Positions 32,000 to 39,798 are shown, numbered from the stretch's first letter. The stretch: DNA of 41,376 nt from DATMRF01 sp035566435 (GCA_035566435.1 DATMRF010000016.1:1-41376), one strand, 5' to 3'. Numbers and translations: made by a program. Notes: a model not told the origin generated them from the sequence alone.

Positions 32000-33121
32000 T
32001 CACGTTGACCGTGGGATCAGGTGAAGTTGCGGGGCTTTGATAAGAGCCAGTACGTGGTCGCCTGGAACCAGGGCGAACTCATCGCAGGCGTTCCGGGTCA
32101 GCAGCGCCGCCAGCGGAAAGCCGCAATCCAAATCGATGCGGACCATCGGCCCTTCACGAGTCAGAGCGCGCACCACTGCCGGGAGGGCGTTGCGCGGGCT
32201 GCTGTGGCCGGGTTCCCCTTTGACGAGGATAACGTCTTCGGCTCGTACGCAGACATACACTTCGGCCGTGGCTGGCGGCAATTCGGGCGCGAGCGCCACC
32301 AGTTTGCGGTCGGCGACCGCGACCGTCACCAGTCCGTCAACGGCGGTCAGCACGTGTCCCGGTTGAACCGTTTCCACCCCGACGACGCCGGCCACCGCAA
32401 CATTGGATGGGCGGCTAAAGACTTCCCGCACGGACCCGCGCTGAACGATCCGGCCGGCGTCCATAACCACCAACTCGTCTCCAAGTGCCAGCGCCTCCGC
32501 GCGGTCGTGCGTCACCAGCAACGTTGGAGTTCCGAGTTGGCGCAGCAGGTGGCCCAGTTCGCTCCGCACCCGCACGCGAGTGGGCGCATCGAGCGCCGAC
32601 AATGGTTCATCCAACAATAGCAGGCGGGGCCGCGTGACTACGGCGCGCGCCAGTGCCACTCGTTGTTGCTGGCCTCCCGACAACTCCCGGGGCAGCCGCT
32701 TTTCCAAACCCTCCAACCCCAGCCAACGGATTGTCTCCGTGACCCGTGCCCGGCCGTCCTCCTCTGTCAAAGCCAGGCCTCGCTGGGATCCTCGCCCTCC
32801 CAGGCCGTAGGCGATGTTGCGTCCCACTGACAGGTGCGGGAACAGCGCGTATTCTTGCGGCACAAATCCGACTCGGCGCTTTCGCGGGGCAACGAACACC
32901 CCTGGCGCCGCATCCGACCAAATCTCGGTGCCGAAACGAATCATGCCTTCGTCGGGCCGCTCCAACCCGGCCAGGCAGCGCAGCACTGTAGTTTTGCCAG
33001 CTCCCGACGCGCCGAACAAAACCGTCACTACGGCTCCGCCCGAGGTTTGCAAATCTTCCACCCGCATTGGCGGACCACCCGGGAAGCGCTTGGCAAAACT
33101 GGCTGTGATTCCTTCGCTCAT
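32000..33121 (-). CDS. modC: Molybdate ABC transporter ATPase ModC
   Basis: 373 residues from ATG 33121. The ABC domain has Walker A FGASGAGKTT, the Q loop VPQEYALFPHL, signature LSGGQQQR, Walker B LLLLDEPLSALD and the switch His in VTHDRAEA. The C-terminal 120 residues (SNVAVAGVVGVETVQPG onward) form a TOBE/MOP-like oxyanion-binding domain typical of ModC. It powers molybdate import with ModB and ModA. Its ATG overlaps the modB TGA (ATGA), so the two are translationally coupled. The frame's earlier start at 33199 lies inside modB and is rejected. Confidence 0.94.
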   Translation of the reverse strand: MSEGITASFAKRFPGGPPMRVEDLQTSGGAVVTVLFGASGAGKTTVLRCLAGLERPDEGMIRFGTEIWSDAAPGVFVAPRKRRVGFVPQEYALFPHLSVGRNIAYGLGGRGSQRGLALTEEDGRARVTETIRWLGLEGLEKRLPRELSGGQQQRVALARAVVTRPRLLLLDEPLSALDAPTRVRVRSELGHLLRQLGTPTLLVTHDRAEALALGDELVVMDAGRIVQRGSVREVFSRPSNVAVAGVVGVETVQPGHVLTAVDGLVTVAVADRKLVALAPELPPATAEVYVCVRAEDVILVKGEPGHSSPRNALPAVVRALTREGPMVRIDLDCGFPLAALLTRNACDEFALVPGDHVLALIKAPQLHLIPRST

Positions 33122-33783
33122 CACTTTCGTCGCAGCAGATATGTGCCGCCCAGAACGGCCAGTAAGGCCATAGCCGCGGATGCCGCCGTTAACGCCCACG
33201 CGTGGCCGTCCTCGCCGAGCTGGACGTATTGATAAATCGCTACCGAGAGCGTCGTCGTCTGGCCCGGTATGTTGCCGGCGACCACGATGGTCGCACCGAA
33301 CTCACCCAGCGCGCGCGCAAAGGCCAGCAGCGCGGCGCCGAGCACGCCGCGGCGCGCCAGCGGCAGCGTGATCGTAAAAAACACCCGCCATTCGCCCGCG
33401 CCAAGCGTTCGCGCGAGCTGCTCAAACACCGGGTTCACTTCTTCGAAAGCGGCGCGCGCCGCGAGCACAAACAGCGGCAGCGACATCACCGCCAGCGCAA
33501 TAACGACCGCGCGCCACGTGAACACCACCTCCAGCCCGAGCTGCGAATAAAGCCAGTGCCCCACCGGACCGCGGCGCCCGAATATTCGCAAAAGCACCAG
33601 CCCCGTCACCACCGGCGGCAGCACCAGGGGTAGCGCGACGAGTGTTTCGACCAGCGCCTTGCCTCGCCAGTGTCCTCGCGCCAGACCCCACGCCAAAGCC
33701 AACCCGAATGGGAGCATCACCAGCGTCCCCAGCACCGCCATCCGCGCCGTGAACCCTACAAATTGCCATTCCTCGCCGCTCAT
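33121..33783 (-). CDS. modB: Molybdate ABC transporter permease ModB
   Basis: 220 residues with five or six membrane helices (VLGTLVMLPFGLALAWGLA, VETLVALPLVLPPVVTGLVL, VVIALAVMSLPLFVLAARAA and on). The cytoplasmic EAA loop with ARTLGAGEWRVFFTITLPLA and the family motif FARALGEFGATIVVAGNIPG are clear. It forms the membrane channel for molybdate or tungstate. It begins three bases after modA ends and overlaps modC by the ATGA junction. Confidence 0.95.
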   Translation of the reverse strand: MSGEEWQFVGFTARMAVLGTLVMLPFGLALAWGLARGHWRGKALVETLVALPLVLPPVVTGLVLLRIFGRRGPVGHWLYSQLGLEVVFTWRAVVIALAVMSLPLFVLAARAAFEEVNPVFEQLARTLGAGEWRVFFTITLPLARRGVLGAALLAFARALGEFGATIVVAGNIPGQTTTLSVAIYQYVQLGEDGHAWALTAASAAMALLAVLGGTYLLRRK

Positions 33784-33786
33784 CGC

Positions 33787-34800
33787 TCACGTGGCCAATT
33801 TGAACCCATTGGCCGCCGCTCGCGTCGGCTCAATCCACCCGCCGCCCTTCCATTGCGTAGCGATGCCATGACGGTAGCCATCGACTTCAGTCCACGGGAG
33901 AGTGCGTCGGCAGCGCCCGTGTCGCGTCAGCGACACTTGAGGTTCACCAGGGGCTAACACCTCCCGACTGCCACCAATCCGCCGCTCCGCTTCCTCGCGG
34001 CCTCTCATCCGTCGCGGAAGCATCCCATGAAAACCAGGCACTCGAAACCCATACTTCACGAACACGCCGGCTGACTCTTCCGACGCCAGAAACTCCAGGA
34101 ATTTTCCGGCCGCTTCCGGCGACCGGGCTTCTTTCAATACCGCCACCGGGTAACTGATCTTCGGCCCTTCCGCCACCGGCACCTCGAACGCCACCCGGAC
34201 CTTCTTTGAAATCATCGCGTCGGTCTTATACACAATACTGGCGTCCGCATCACCGGCCTCCACCGCTGCCAGCGCTGCCCTCACGTTCTCCGTCGCGACC
34301 ACCTTCGGAGAAACCACATTCCACAAGCCCAGCTTTGTGAGGTATTCCCGGGCATACACACCCGCCGGCACCGCCTTCGGGTCGCTCAGCGCTATCCGTT
34401 TAATCGCCGGTTCCGCCAGGTCCGTTGGCGACCGTATCGCTGCCCCGTGCGCGGCCGCCACGATCAGGACCAACGAGTTGGAGAGCCGGCTCTGACGCGT
34501 CCCCTTCACAATCAATCCCTGACGTTCCAAATGGTCCATTTTCGCTTCGTCGGCCGAGAAAAAAATGTCGGCTGGAGCGCCCTCTTCAATTTGTCGGGCC
34601 AGCGTGCTCGAGGCGCCCAGGTTGAGGACAATCCTGACCCCGGTTCGCTTCCCATAGCTCGTTGCGAGTTCTCGCAAACTGTCCGTCAGGCTCGCCGCCG
34701 CGAACACCATGACTTCTGCGCCGGGCAGACTCGCCACGCTGAGCCACGCGCCGGCGAGCAGCGCAAACCGGCGGACGTTCTTTGTGAGGGTCATTCCCAT
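33787..34800 (-). CDS. modA: Molybdate-binding protein ModA with unusual C-terminal extension
   Basis: 337 residues from ATG 34800 (ATG 34794 also possible). A signal peptide (RFALLAGAWLSVASLPGAE) is followed by the periplasmic binding domain: VFAAASLTDSLRELA, FNLGASSTLARQIEEGAPAD-like oxyanion site (LNLGASSTLA), YAREYLTKLGLW and ENVRAALAAVEAGDADASIV. The domain ends normally at KYGFRVPG. Then about 83 further residues (Arg/Gly-rich, HGMLPRRMRGREEAERRIGG and on) have no place in the family, whose members are about 250 residues. They span a palindrome at 33919-33936. It looks as if the original stop was lost and the frame now reads through an intergenic repeat up to modB. Confidence 0.93.
   Translation of the reverse strand: MGMTLTKNVRRFALLAGAWLSVASLPGAEVMVFAAASLTDSLRELATSYGKRTGVRIVLNLGASSTLARQIEEGAPADIFFSADEAKMDHLERQGLIVKGTRQSRLSNSLVLIVAAAHGAAIRSPTDLAEPAIKRIALSDPKAVPAGVYAREYLTKLGLWNVVSPKVVATENVRAALAAVEAGDADASIVYKTDAMISKKVRVAFEVPVAEGPKISYPVAVLKEARSPEAAGKFLEFLASEESAGVFVKYGFRVPGFHGMLPRRMRGREEAERRIGGSREVLAPGEPQVSLTRHGRCRRTLPWTEVDGYRHGIATQWKGGGWIEPTRAAANGFKLAT
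33919..33936. repeat. Perfect palindrome in the 3' extension of modA
   Basis: GTGTCGC (33919-33925) pairs with GCGACAC (33930-33936) around GTCA. It encodes part of the non-family tail of ModA (VSLTRHGR on the minus strand). A CACGGG/CCCGTG pair flanks one side. It is consistent with a REP-type repeat now inside coding sequence. Confidence 0.7.
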
Positions 34801-35114
34801 CAGGTCGTGGCCACTGAACCAATTCTGCAACGCTCAGCCCTATCTATGCAATGGGAACTTAACGCAAAGGCACAAAGAAGGAGGGCCGCAAAACCGAGAT
34901 TCGATCTGTGCGACACGAGCACGAGCGGCCTTTTTGCTGACTGCGGACAACCCAGGAATGACCAGCACATCCTTTGCGCCTTTGCCCCTGTGTCTTTGCG
35001 TTGAAATGCCACGGTCAAAATTCCTCCGCCGAAATCCTCCCGAACCGTCGCGAACGCAAGCTCTCCCGGAAGATTTTCATTTCTTGGCGACCCTTTCTGC
35101 GGCATGGTGAGACT
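34801..35114. other. 314-base gap carrying an inverted pair of octamer repeats
   Basis: No gene. The gap lies between divergent modA and nusB. It contains AACGCAAAGGCACAAAG (from 34861) and, 110 bases on, its inverted counterpart built of CTTTGCG-type octamers (34971-35003). The promoters of modA and nusB must lie here; I do not see a clear -10/-35 or a ModE site. Confidence 0.55.
34859..35003. repeat. CTTTGCG-octamer inverted pair, site 1
   Basis: The left end (34859-34877) reads TTAACGCAAAGGCACAAAG. The right end (34971-35003) is CCTTTGCG-CCTTTGCC-CCTGTGTC-TTTGCGTT, close to its reverse complement and with an 8-base period. The same ends bracket 37719-37923, and a single right-type end lies at 36675-36734. 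Confidence 0.65.
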
Positions 35115-35615
35115 ATGGGCAAGCGACGCGAGGCGCGGGAACGCGCTGTGCAATTCTTATTTCAGCATGACCTGAATCCGCCGGATGACCTGGCCGCGGC
35201 GCTCGATCAGTTTTGGGGCTCGCAGCGTGCGGCCGCTCTCGCGGAGGACAAGGGCGCCGCGACCTGGGGCCAGCCCGTGGAACTGCCCCCGCCGAGCGTC
35301 GATGAAGCGGCCATCCGGCTGTTTGCCGACCCGCTCATTCGCGGCACACTCGACCATCGCGACGAGGCCGACGCGATCATCAAAAAGCACGCTATCAACT
35401 GGGAATTGCATCGCATCGCAGCCGTGGACCGCAATATCCTGCGCCTGGCCATTTTTGAAATGCTGCATCGCGATGACATCCCGCCCATCGTCAGCATCAA
35501 CGAGGCGGTCGATATTGCCAAAAAATTCTCGACCCAGGACAGCGGCAAATTTGTCAACGGCATCCTGGATAAAGTCAAAGGCGAGCTGATGCGGCCAGCA
35601 AGGGAGGGCAGGTGA
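35115..35615 (+). CDS. nusB: Transcription antitermination factor NusB
   Basis: 166 residues from ATG 35115, with GGTGAG six bases upstream. The NusB fold is recognisable: MGKRREARERAVQFLFQHDL at the N-terminus, then HAINWELHRIAAVDRNILRL, IFEMLHRDDIPPIVSINEAV and KKFSTQDSGKFVNGILDKV. An insert of about 20 residues near 35-65 is longer than usual. NusB with NusE binds boxA RNA and supports rRNA antitermination. It heads a plus-strand series nusB-PHP-ftsY-ribD-ribE; riboflavin genes and nusB are often neighbours. Confidence 0.95.
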   Translation: MGKRREARERAVQFLFQHDLNPPDDLAAALDQFWGSQRAAALAEDKGAATWGQPVELPPPSVDEAAIRLFADPLIRGTLDHRDEADAIIKKHAINWELHRIAAVDRNILRLAIFEMLHRDDIPPIVSINEAVDIAKKFSTQDSGKFVNGILDKVKGELMRPAREGR

Positions 35616-35635
35616 GCCGGAGCGCTGCGGATTAC

Positions 35636-35698
35636 GGGTCAGGTGTCAGGGGTCAGGTGTCACGTATCACCTTTCACGTTTCGCTTCTCACTCTGCAC
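35636..35698 (+). repeat. Degenerate heptanucleotide tandem repeat, site 1 (9 units)
   Basis: Nine successive 7-base units fit the pattern NNNTCAN: GGGTCAG, GTGTCAG, GGGTCAG, GTGTCAC, GTATCAC, CTTTCAC, GTTTCGC, TTCTCAC, TCTGCAC. It fills most of the gap between nusB and the PHP gene, 19 bases before the latter's ATG. Confidence 0.8.
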
Positions 35699-35717
35699 TC
35701 CGCCCCCTGCGCTTAAC

Positions 35718-36563
35718 ATGTTCGCCGACCTCCACCTCCACACCTATTTCTCCGATGGAACGTATTCGCCGGAGGAGTTGGCTGCCCAGGCGCAACGGCA
35801 TTCGTTGGGCGCGGTGGCGCTGACCGACCACGACACAGTCGAAGGTTGCGTTCCGACAGCCAGCGCCTGCGCGGCGGCCGGCATCGAGTTCATCCCCGGC
35901 ACCGAGTTGACGGCCGAGCAGGGGGGGCATGAAATCCACATCCTCGGCTATTGCATGGACCGGGAGAATCCGCGGCTGCTTGCTGAAATTGGAAAATTCC
36001 AAATCGTCCGCCAGAACCGGATTCGGGAAATGGTGGCGCGGCTGAATCAATTGAACGTGCCGTTGCAGGCTGAAACGGTGTTTGCGCTGGCCAATTGCCG
36101 GGCGCCCGGCCGGCCGCACGTTGCGCGGGCCCTCGTCAAAGCCGGCTTGTGCGGGAGCCTGGACGAGGCCTTCGAACGCTTCCTCAAAAAGAACCGGCCG
36201 GCGTGGGTGCCGAAGTTCAAGATGTCGGCCGACCATGCGATTGCACTTCTGCATCAGGCCGGCGCGGTGGCGATCATGGCGCACCCGGGCTTGAACCGGT
36301 GCGATGAAGTCATTCCCACCATGGTCGATGCGGGCCTCGACGGAATCGAATGTTTCCACACGAAACATTCCACTGTGACCGTCGAGCGTTACCTCGAGAT
36401 CGCAGACCGCTTTCGCCTGCTGGTCACCGGTGGCTCGGATTGCCATGGCTCGAGCAAAGGCAAACCCGTGATGGGCACAGTAAAGCTGCCCTACCAGCAC
36501 GTCGAGAAACTCAAAGCTCGCGCCGCCGAAATCAAAACGGCCATCGCCGTAACCGGCCCTTGA
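35718..36563 (+). CDS. PHP-domain phosphoesterase
   Basis: 281 residues from ATG 35718. Metal-binding motifs of the PHP fold are in order: HLHTYFSDG (5-13), the DHD of LTDHDTVEG, a Glu in GTELTAE, HEIHILGY, IMAHPG and GSDCHGSS near the end. It has the size and layout of the TrpH/YciV group, which includes nucleoside 3',5'-bisphosphate phosphatases and 5'-3' exonucleases (RNase AM). Exact substrate unknown. The frame's earlier start at 35643 lies within the heptanucleotide repeat and is rejected. Confidence 0.9.
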   Translation: MFADLHLHTYFSDGTYSPEELAAQAQRHSLGAVALTDHDTVEGCVPTASACAAAGIEFIPGTELTAEQGGHEIHILGYCMDRENPRLLAEIGKFQIVRQNRIREMVARLNQLNVPLQAETVFALANCRAPGRPHVARALVKAGLCGSLDEAFERFLKKNRPAWVPKFKMSADHAIALLHQAGAVAIMAHPGLNRCDEVIPTMVDAGLDGIECFHTKHSTVTVERYLEIADRFRLLVTGGSDCHGSSKGKPVMGTVKLPYQHVEKLKARAAEIKTAIAVTGP

Positions 36564-36674
36564 CCATGAACGGAAACCTGCGCGGCGCGGTCGCAACTAA
36601 ACCGGCAGGGTCGCTGTCCCGAGCGTCTCCATCTCTTTTGGTAACAGCCGGCGCTCCCAGCATGACCAATGAAT

Positions 36675-36734
36675 CCTTCGCGCCTTCGCGCCTTTGCGTC
36701 TTTGCGTTAAGTCCTGGCGTCTTTGCGTTAAGTC
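36675..36734 (+). repeat. CTTTGCG-octamer repeat with exact 18-base duplication
   Basis: Octamer-period sequence (CCTTCGCG, CCTTCGCG, CCTTTGCG, TCTTTGCG) is followed by two exact copies of GCGTCTTTGCGTTAAGTC (36696-36713 and 36717-36734). It lies between the PHP gene and ftsY in a gap of 224 bases that otherwise holds no gene. Confidence 0.75.
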
Positions 36735-36787
36735 TTTTCCCCAAATTTCCGACTGAGCTGCTACGGCTTAGGACGTCGTCTTAGCCC

Positions 36788-37699
36788 ATGGGATTACTTG
36801 CCAAATTCAAAGCCGGCTTGCAGAAAACTCATACCCGGCTGGCGCACGAGATCAAGCGCATCGTCACCCGCTCGCCCAAACTCGAGGCGACCGCATTGGA
36901 GGAGCTCGAAGGCGTCCTCATCGGGGCGGATTTGGGCATGAGCATGACCACCCAAATCGTGGCTGCCGTTCAACAGGCCTACGAAACCCAAGGCGGCGCC
37001 GGACTGGATGTGTTCGCGATCGCTGAGCGTGAAGTGGAGAAGAGCCTCTCCTCCAATCAGGCCGATCTGCGCCGGTCGCCGGACGGTCCAACGGTGGTCT
37101 CGATCGTCGGCGTCAACGGCACCGGCAAAACCACCACTGCGGCTAAGTTGGCGCACCTGGTCCAATCACGCGGCGACCTGGCGCTCCTGGCCGCCTGTGA
37201 CACGTTCCGCGCCGCAGCGATCGAACAAATCAAGCTCTGGGGCCAGCGGCTGAAGGTGGAAGTCATCGCGGGGGCGTATGGCGCCGACGCCGCTGCCGTC
37301 GCGCACGATGCCGTGGCCGCCGCCCAGGCGCGCAACGCTCGTTACCTGTTCGTCGATACCGCTGGCCGGCTCCACACCAAGCACAACCTGATGCAGGAGT
37401 TGCAAAAGATGCATCGCGTCATGGGCAAGCAACTCCCCGGCGCGCCGCATGAAGTGTTGCTTGTGCTCGACGCCACCACCGGTATGAATGCCCTCAACCA
37501 GGCTCGCGAGTTCAATAAAGCCGCGCCGCTGTCCGGCCTGATCGTGACCAAACTCGACGGCACCAGCAAGGGCGGCATGGTGGTCGCAATCCAGAAGGAG
37601 CTTGGTCTGCCGATCAAATTCGTCGGGCTGGGCGAGCAGGCCGATGACTTGCAGCCGTTCGATGCAAAGCAGTTCGCCCAGGCGCTGTTTGAAGAGTAA
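36788..37699 (+). CDS. ftsY: Signal recognition particle receptor FtsY
   Basis: 303 residues. A four-helix N domain (1-85) is followed by the SRP GTPase G domain: G1 GVNGTGKTT (108-116), the DTFRAAA motif, DTAGR (190-194), TKLDG (254-258) and the C-terminal GLGEQADDLQPFD. It docks ribosome-SRP complexes at the membrane. It lacks the long acidic A domain of E. coli FtsY, as in many bacteria. It is fourth from the right in the nusB-PHP-ftsY-ribD-ribE series. Confidence 0.96.
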   Translation: MGLLAKFKAGLQKTHTRLAHEIKRIVTRSPKLEATALEELEGVLIGADLGMSMTTQIVAAVQQAYETQGGAGLDVFAIAEREVEKSLSSNQADLRRSPDGPTVVSIVGVNGTGKTTTAAKLAHLVQSRGDLALLAACDTFRAAAIEQIKLWGQRLKVEVIAGAYGADAAAVAHDAVAAAQARNARYLFVDTAGRLHTKHNLMQELQKMHRVMGKQLPGAPHEVLLVLDATTGMNALNQAREFNKAAPLSGLIVTKLDGTSKGGMVVAIQKELGLPIKFVGLGEQADDLQPFDAKQFAQALFEE

Positions 37700-37718
37700 C
37701 CCCGCACTTTGCAAATTC

Positions 37719-37923
37719 TAACGCAAAGACCCAAAGACGCGGCGCCGCAATGCCGCAGCCGAACCGCGCGAAGCGTATGGAGTGCGTGGAGCTTGCTGCC
37801 GTTTTTCGACAGAGCAAACCAGTTCGAAAGTCCCAGCAACCTGGAAGTACTCTATCCGCCTCACCATTCACCGATCACCATTCTCTTTTGGTTGCATCTT
37901 TGCCCCTTTGCGCCTTTGCGTTG
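37719..37923. repeat. CTTTGCG-octamer inverted pair, site 2
   Basis: The left end (37719-37737) reads TAACGCAAAGACCCAAAGA. The right end (37898-37923) is CTTTGCCC-CTTTGCGC-CTTTGCGT-T. The left ends of sites 1 and 2 also share GCCGCAA about 20 bases further in. The element fills nearly the whole gap between ftsY and ribD and creates the open frame that precedes the true ribD start. Confidence 0.65.
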
Positions 37924-37929
37924 ACACTT

Positions 37930-39141
37930 ATGGCCAGCGATTTGGATCTCATGCGCCTGGCGTTGCGCCTCGCCCGACGGGGCTATGGCGCTACTTCTCC
38001 CAACCCTATGGTCGGCGCCGTCCTGGTCAAGAGCGCCCAAATCATCGGGCGCGGCTGGCATCATCGTGCCGGTGAACCACACGCCGAAATCGAGGCGCTT
38101 TACAACGCCCGGCAGCGAGGATTCAACCCAAAAGGCTCTACGCTTTATGTAACCCTGGAGCCGTGTTCTACCCAGGGTCGCACCCCTCCCTGCACCGAGG
38201 CTATCATTCGGGCGGGCATCAAACGCGTGGTCGTCGGCGCCACCGACCCCAACCCAAGCCACCGAGGAAAGGCTTTCCAAATCCTGAAACACGCCGGCAT
38301 CACGGTCACGCCGGGTGTTCTCGCCGAGGAATGCGTTCGTCTGAACACGGCGTTCAATTATTGGATCGTCCACCAGACGCCGTTCGTGACCGTTAAAGCG
38401 GCCATGACTCTCGACGGCAAGATCGCGACCGCCTCGGGCGAATCAAAATGGATCACCGGTCCACGGGCGCGCGCCTATGCAATGAAGCTGCGCCAGGGCG
38501 CGGATGCCATCCTCGTCGGTATCAACACCGTGCTTGCGGACAACCCGAGCCTGACGTTCAGGACATCAGGAGGCAAAGTGCAGAGGCCATCAGTCGGCGG
38601 TCACAACCGGAAACGTCTGCGAAGGATTGTGCTCGATTCTATGGCCCGCACGCCACTGAACTCCAAGGTCGCCGCCGATGAGGACGCCGCGCTGACGACT
38701 ATCGTCGTAACCGAGGCGGCGCCGAAGCACCGGGTGGCCGCTCTTTCGAAGCGTGTGAAGGTCCTGGTCGCACCGGCCACCAGGGTAGGGCGCGCTGTCC
38801 TCAGCGCGCCTCGAACGGGAATGAACCGCCGCCGGCGTCCCGAGGACAACTCGCCCCACATCGACTTGCGCTGGCTCCTTAAGCATCTTGGCCGCGACAA
38901 CGTCACCAGCTTGCTGGTCGAGGGTGGGGGAGAAGTCAACGCCTCGTTTTTGATGCAGGGCCTGGCGCATCGCGTCGCTTTCTTCTATGCCCCCAGGATC
39001 CTTGGTGGACGCGATTCACTCAAAGCCGTGGCGGGGCGGGGCGCCCGGACCCTGGCAGAGACCATCGACCTGGCCGACCTCGAATGGCGCAAGCTTGGAC
39101 CCGACCGGCTGCTGACTGCACGAGTAGCCGCGCTCAAATAA
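37930..39141 (+). CDS. ribD: Bifunctional riboflavin biosynthesis protein RibD
   Basis: 403 residues from ATG 37930 (MASDLDLMRLALRLARRGYG). The deaminase domain has the zinc site HAEIEAL and EPCSTQGRTPPC (about 50-85). The reductase domain begins near VKAAMTLDGKIATASGESKW and ends LLVEGGGEVNASFL and FFYAPRILGG. It deaminates and reduces the pyrimidine intermediate of riboflavin synthesis. Between the strand KVLVAPATR and the helix HIDLRWLLKHLG lies an in-frame insert of about 23 codons that is a palindromic repeat (38788-38856). The open frame before 37930 reads through another repeat and is not part of the gene. Confidence 0.95.
   Translation: MASDLDLMRLALRLARRGYGATSPNPMVGAVLVKSAQIIGRGWHHRAGEPHAEIEALYNARQRGFNPKGSTLYVTLEPCSTQGRTPPCTEAIIRAGIKRVVVGATDPNPSHRGKAFQILKHAGITVTPGVLAEECVRLNTAFNYWIVHQTPFVTVKAAMTLDGKIATASGESKWITGPRARAYAMKLRQGADAILVGINTVLADNPSLTFRTSGGKVQRPSVGGHNRKRLRRIVLDSMARTPLNSKVAADEDAALTTIVVTEAAPKHRVAALSKRVKVLVAPATRVGRAVLSAPRTGMNRRRRPEDNSPHIDLRWLLKHLGRDNVTSLLVEGGGEVNASFLMQGLAHRVAFFYAPRILGGRDSLKAVAGRGARTLAETIDLADLEWRKLGPDRLLTARVAALK
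38788..38856. repeat. Palindromic repeat inserted in frame within ribD
   Basis: 69 bases, exactly 23 codons. GGCGCGCTG (38789-38797) and CAGCGCGCC (38802-38810) form a 9-bp hairpin with loop TCCT. On a larger scale GGGCG-CGCT-GTCCTC at the left end pairs with GAGGAC-AACT-CGCCC at the right end. The encoded stretch (VGRAVLSAPRTGMNRRRRPE) is Arg-rich and has no place in RibD. A GGTAGGGCGCG sequence like its lead-in recurs at 39794-39804 just after ribE. Confidence 0.78.
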
Positions 39142-39175
39142 CTTGCAACCTTCAACCTTCAACCTGCAACCTTCT
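39141..39175 (+). repeat. Degenerate heptanucleotide tandem repeat, site 2 (5 units)
   Basis: Units ACTTGCA, ACCTTCA, ACCTTCA, ACCTGCA, ACCTTCT fill the 39-base gap between ribD and ribE. The first base overlaps the ribD stop codon and the last unit ends five bases before the ribE ATG, so ribE's ribosome binding region is made of repeat. Confidence 0.85.
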
Positions 39176-39180
39176 CCCCC

Positions 39181-39798
39181 ATGTTTACGGGCATTGTCGA
39201 AGAGACCGGTGTCGTCGAGCGGATCGAGCGGACCGCAAGGTCGATTGAGCTCACTGTGCGGATGAACCTCTGCGGACGCGGCCTGAAACCCGGGGCCAGC
39301 CTCGCAGTTAATGGCTGCTGTTTGACCTCTGTGAAGACACGCACTCAGGGCAAGCGCAAGCTGGCCCGGTTTGACCTGCTCAGGGAGACGTGGGAACGGA
39401 CCAACCTGCAGTTCGCCAAACCCGGTTCGCTGGTCAACCTGGAACGCCCCTTGCGCACGGACGGCGAGCTCGGCGGACATTTCGTCACCGGCCACATTGA
39501 CGGCTTGGGCACCATCACGCGCTGGGAACGCGCCGGCCAGGACCACGTGCTCGACATTGCTGCCCCGCCCGAGGTGATGCGCTACCTGGTCTTCAAAGGT
39601 TCGATTGCGGTCGATGGCATCAGCCTCACGGTGGCTGGCGTTCAGAAAAATGGATTTCGCATCTGGATCATCCCGCATACTTACGAAGTCACCGCGTTGC
39701 GCGAACGCAAAGTAGGCGACGCCGTTGACCTCGAGGCCGACCTCTTGGGCAAATATGTGGAGAAATTCCTCGCCGCCCGTCGCTCACGTTCGAGGTAG
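39181..39798 (+). CDS. ribE: Riboflavin synthase alpha chain
   Basis: 205 residues, two lumazine-binding halves. The N-half starts MFTGIVEETGVVERIE, the family's invariant start, with SLAVNGCCLTSV; the C-half has GGHFVTGHIDGLGTI and KGSIAVDGISLTVAGV. It dismutates two lumazines to riboflavin. The end, NLEADLLGKYVEKF-like (DLEADLLGKYVEKFL), is typical. No Shine-Dalgarno is visible in front because the gap is a heptanucleotide repeat. ribBA and ribH are not in the window. Confidence 0.96.
   Translation: MFTGIVEETGVVERIERTARSIELTVRMNLCGRGLKPGASLAVNGCCLTSVKTRTQGKRKLARFDLLRETWERTNLQFAKPGSLVNLERPLRTDGELGGHFVTGHIDGLGTITRWERAGQDHVLDIAAPPEVMRYLVFKGSIAVDGISLTVAGVQKNGFRIWIIPHTYEVTALRERKVGDAVDLEADLLGKYVEKFLAARRSRSR

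Noticed and set aside
37750..37929. 60-codon extension of ribD
   Set aside because: It is read-through of the octamer repeat; RibD homologues begin near MASDLDLMRLAL.
37700..37929. FMN riboswitch before ribD
   Set aside because: None of the conserved RFN-element segments can be found; the gap is repeat sequence.
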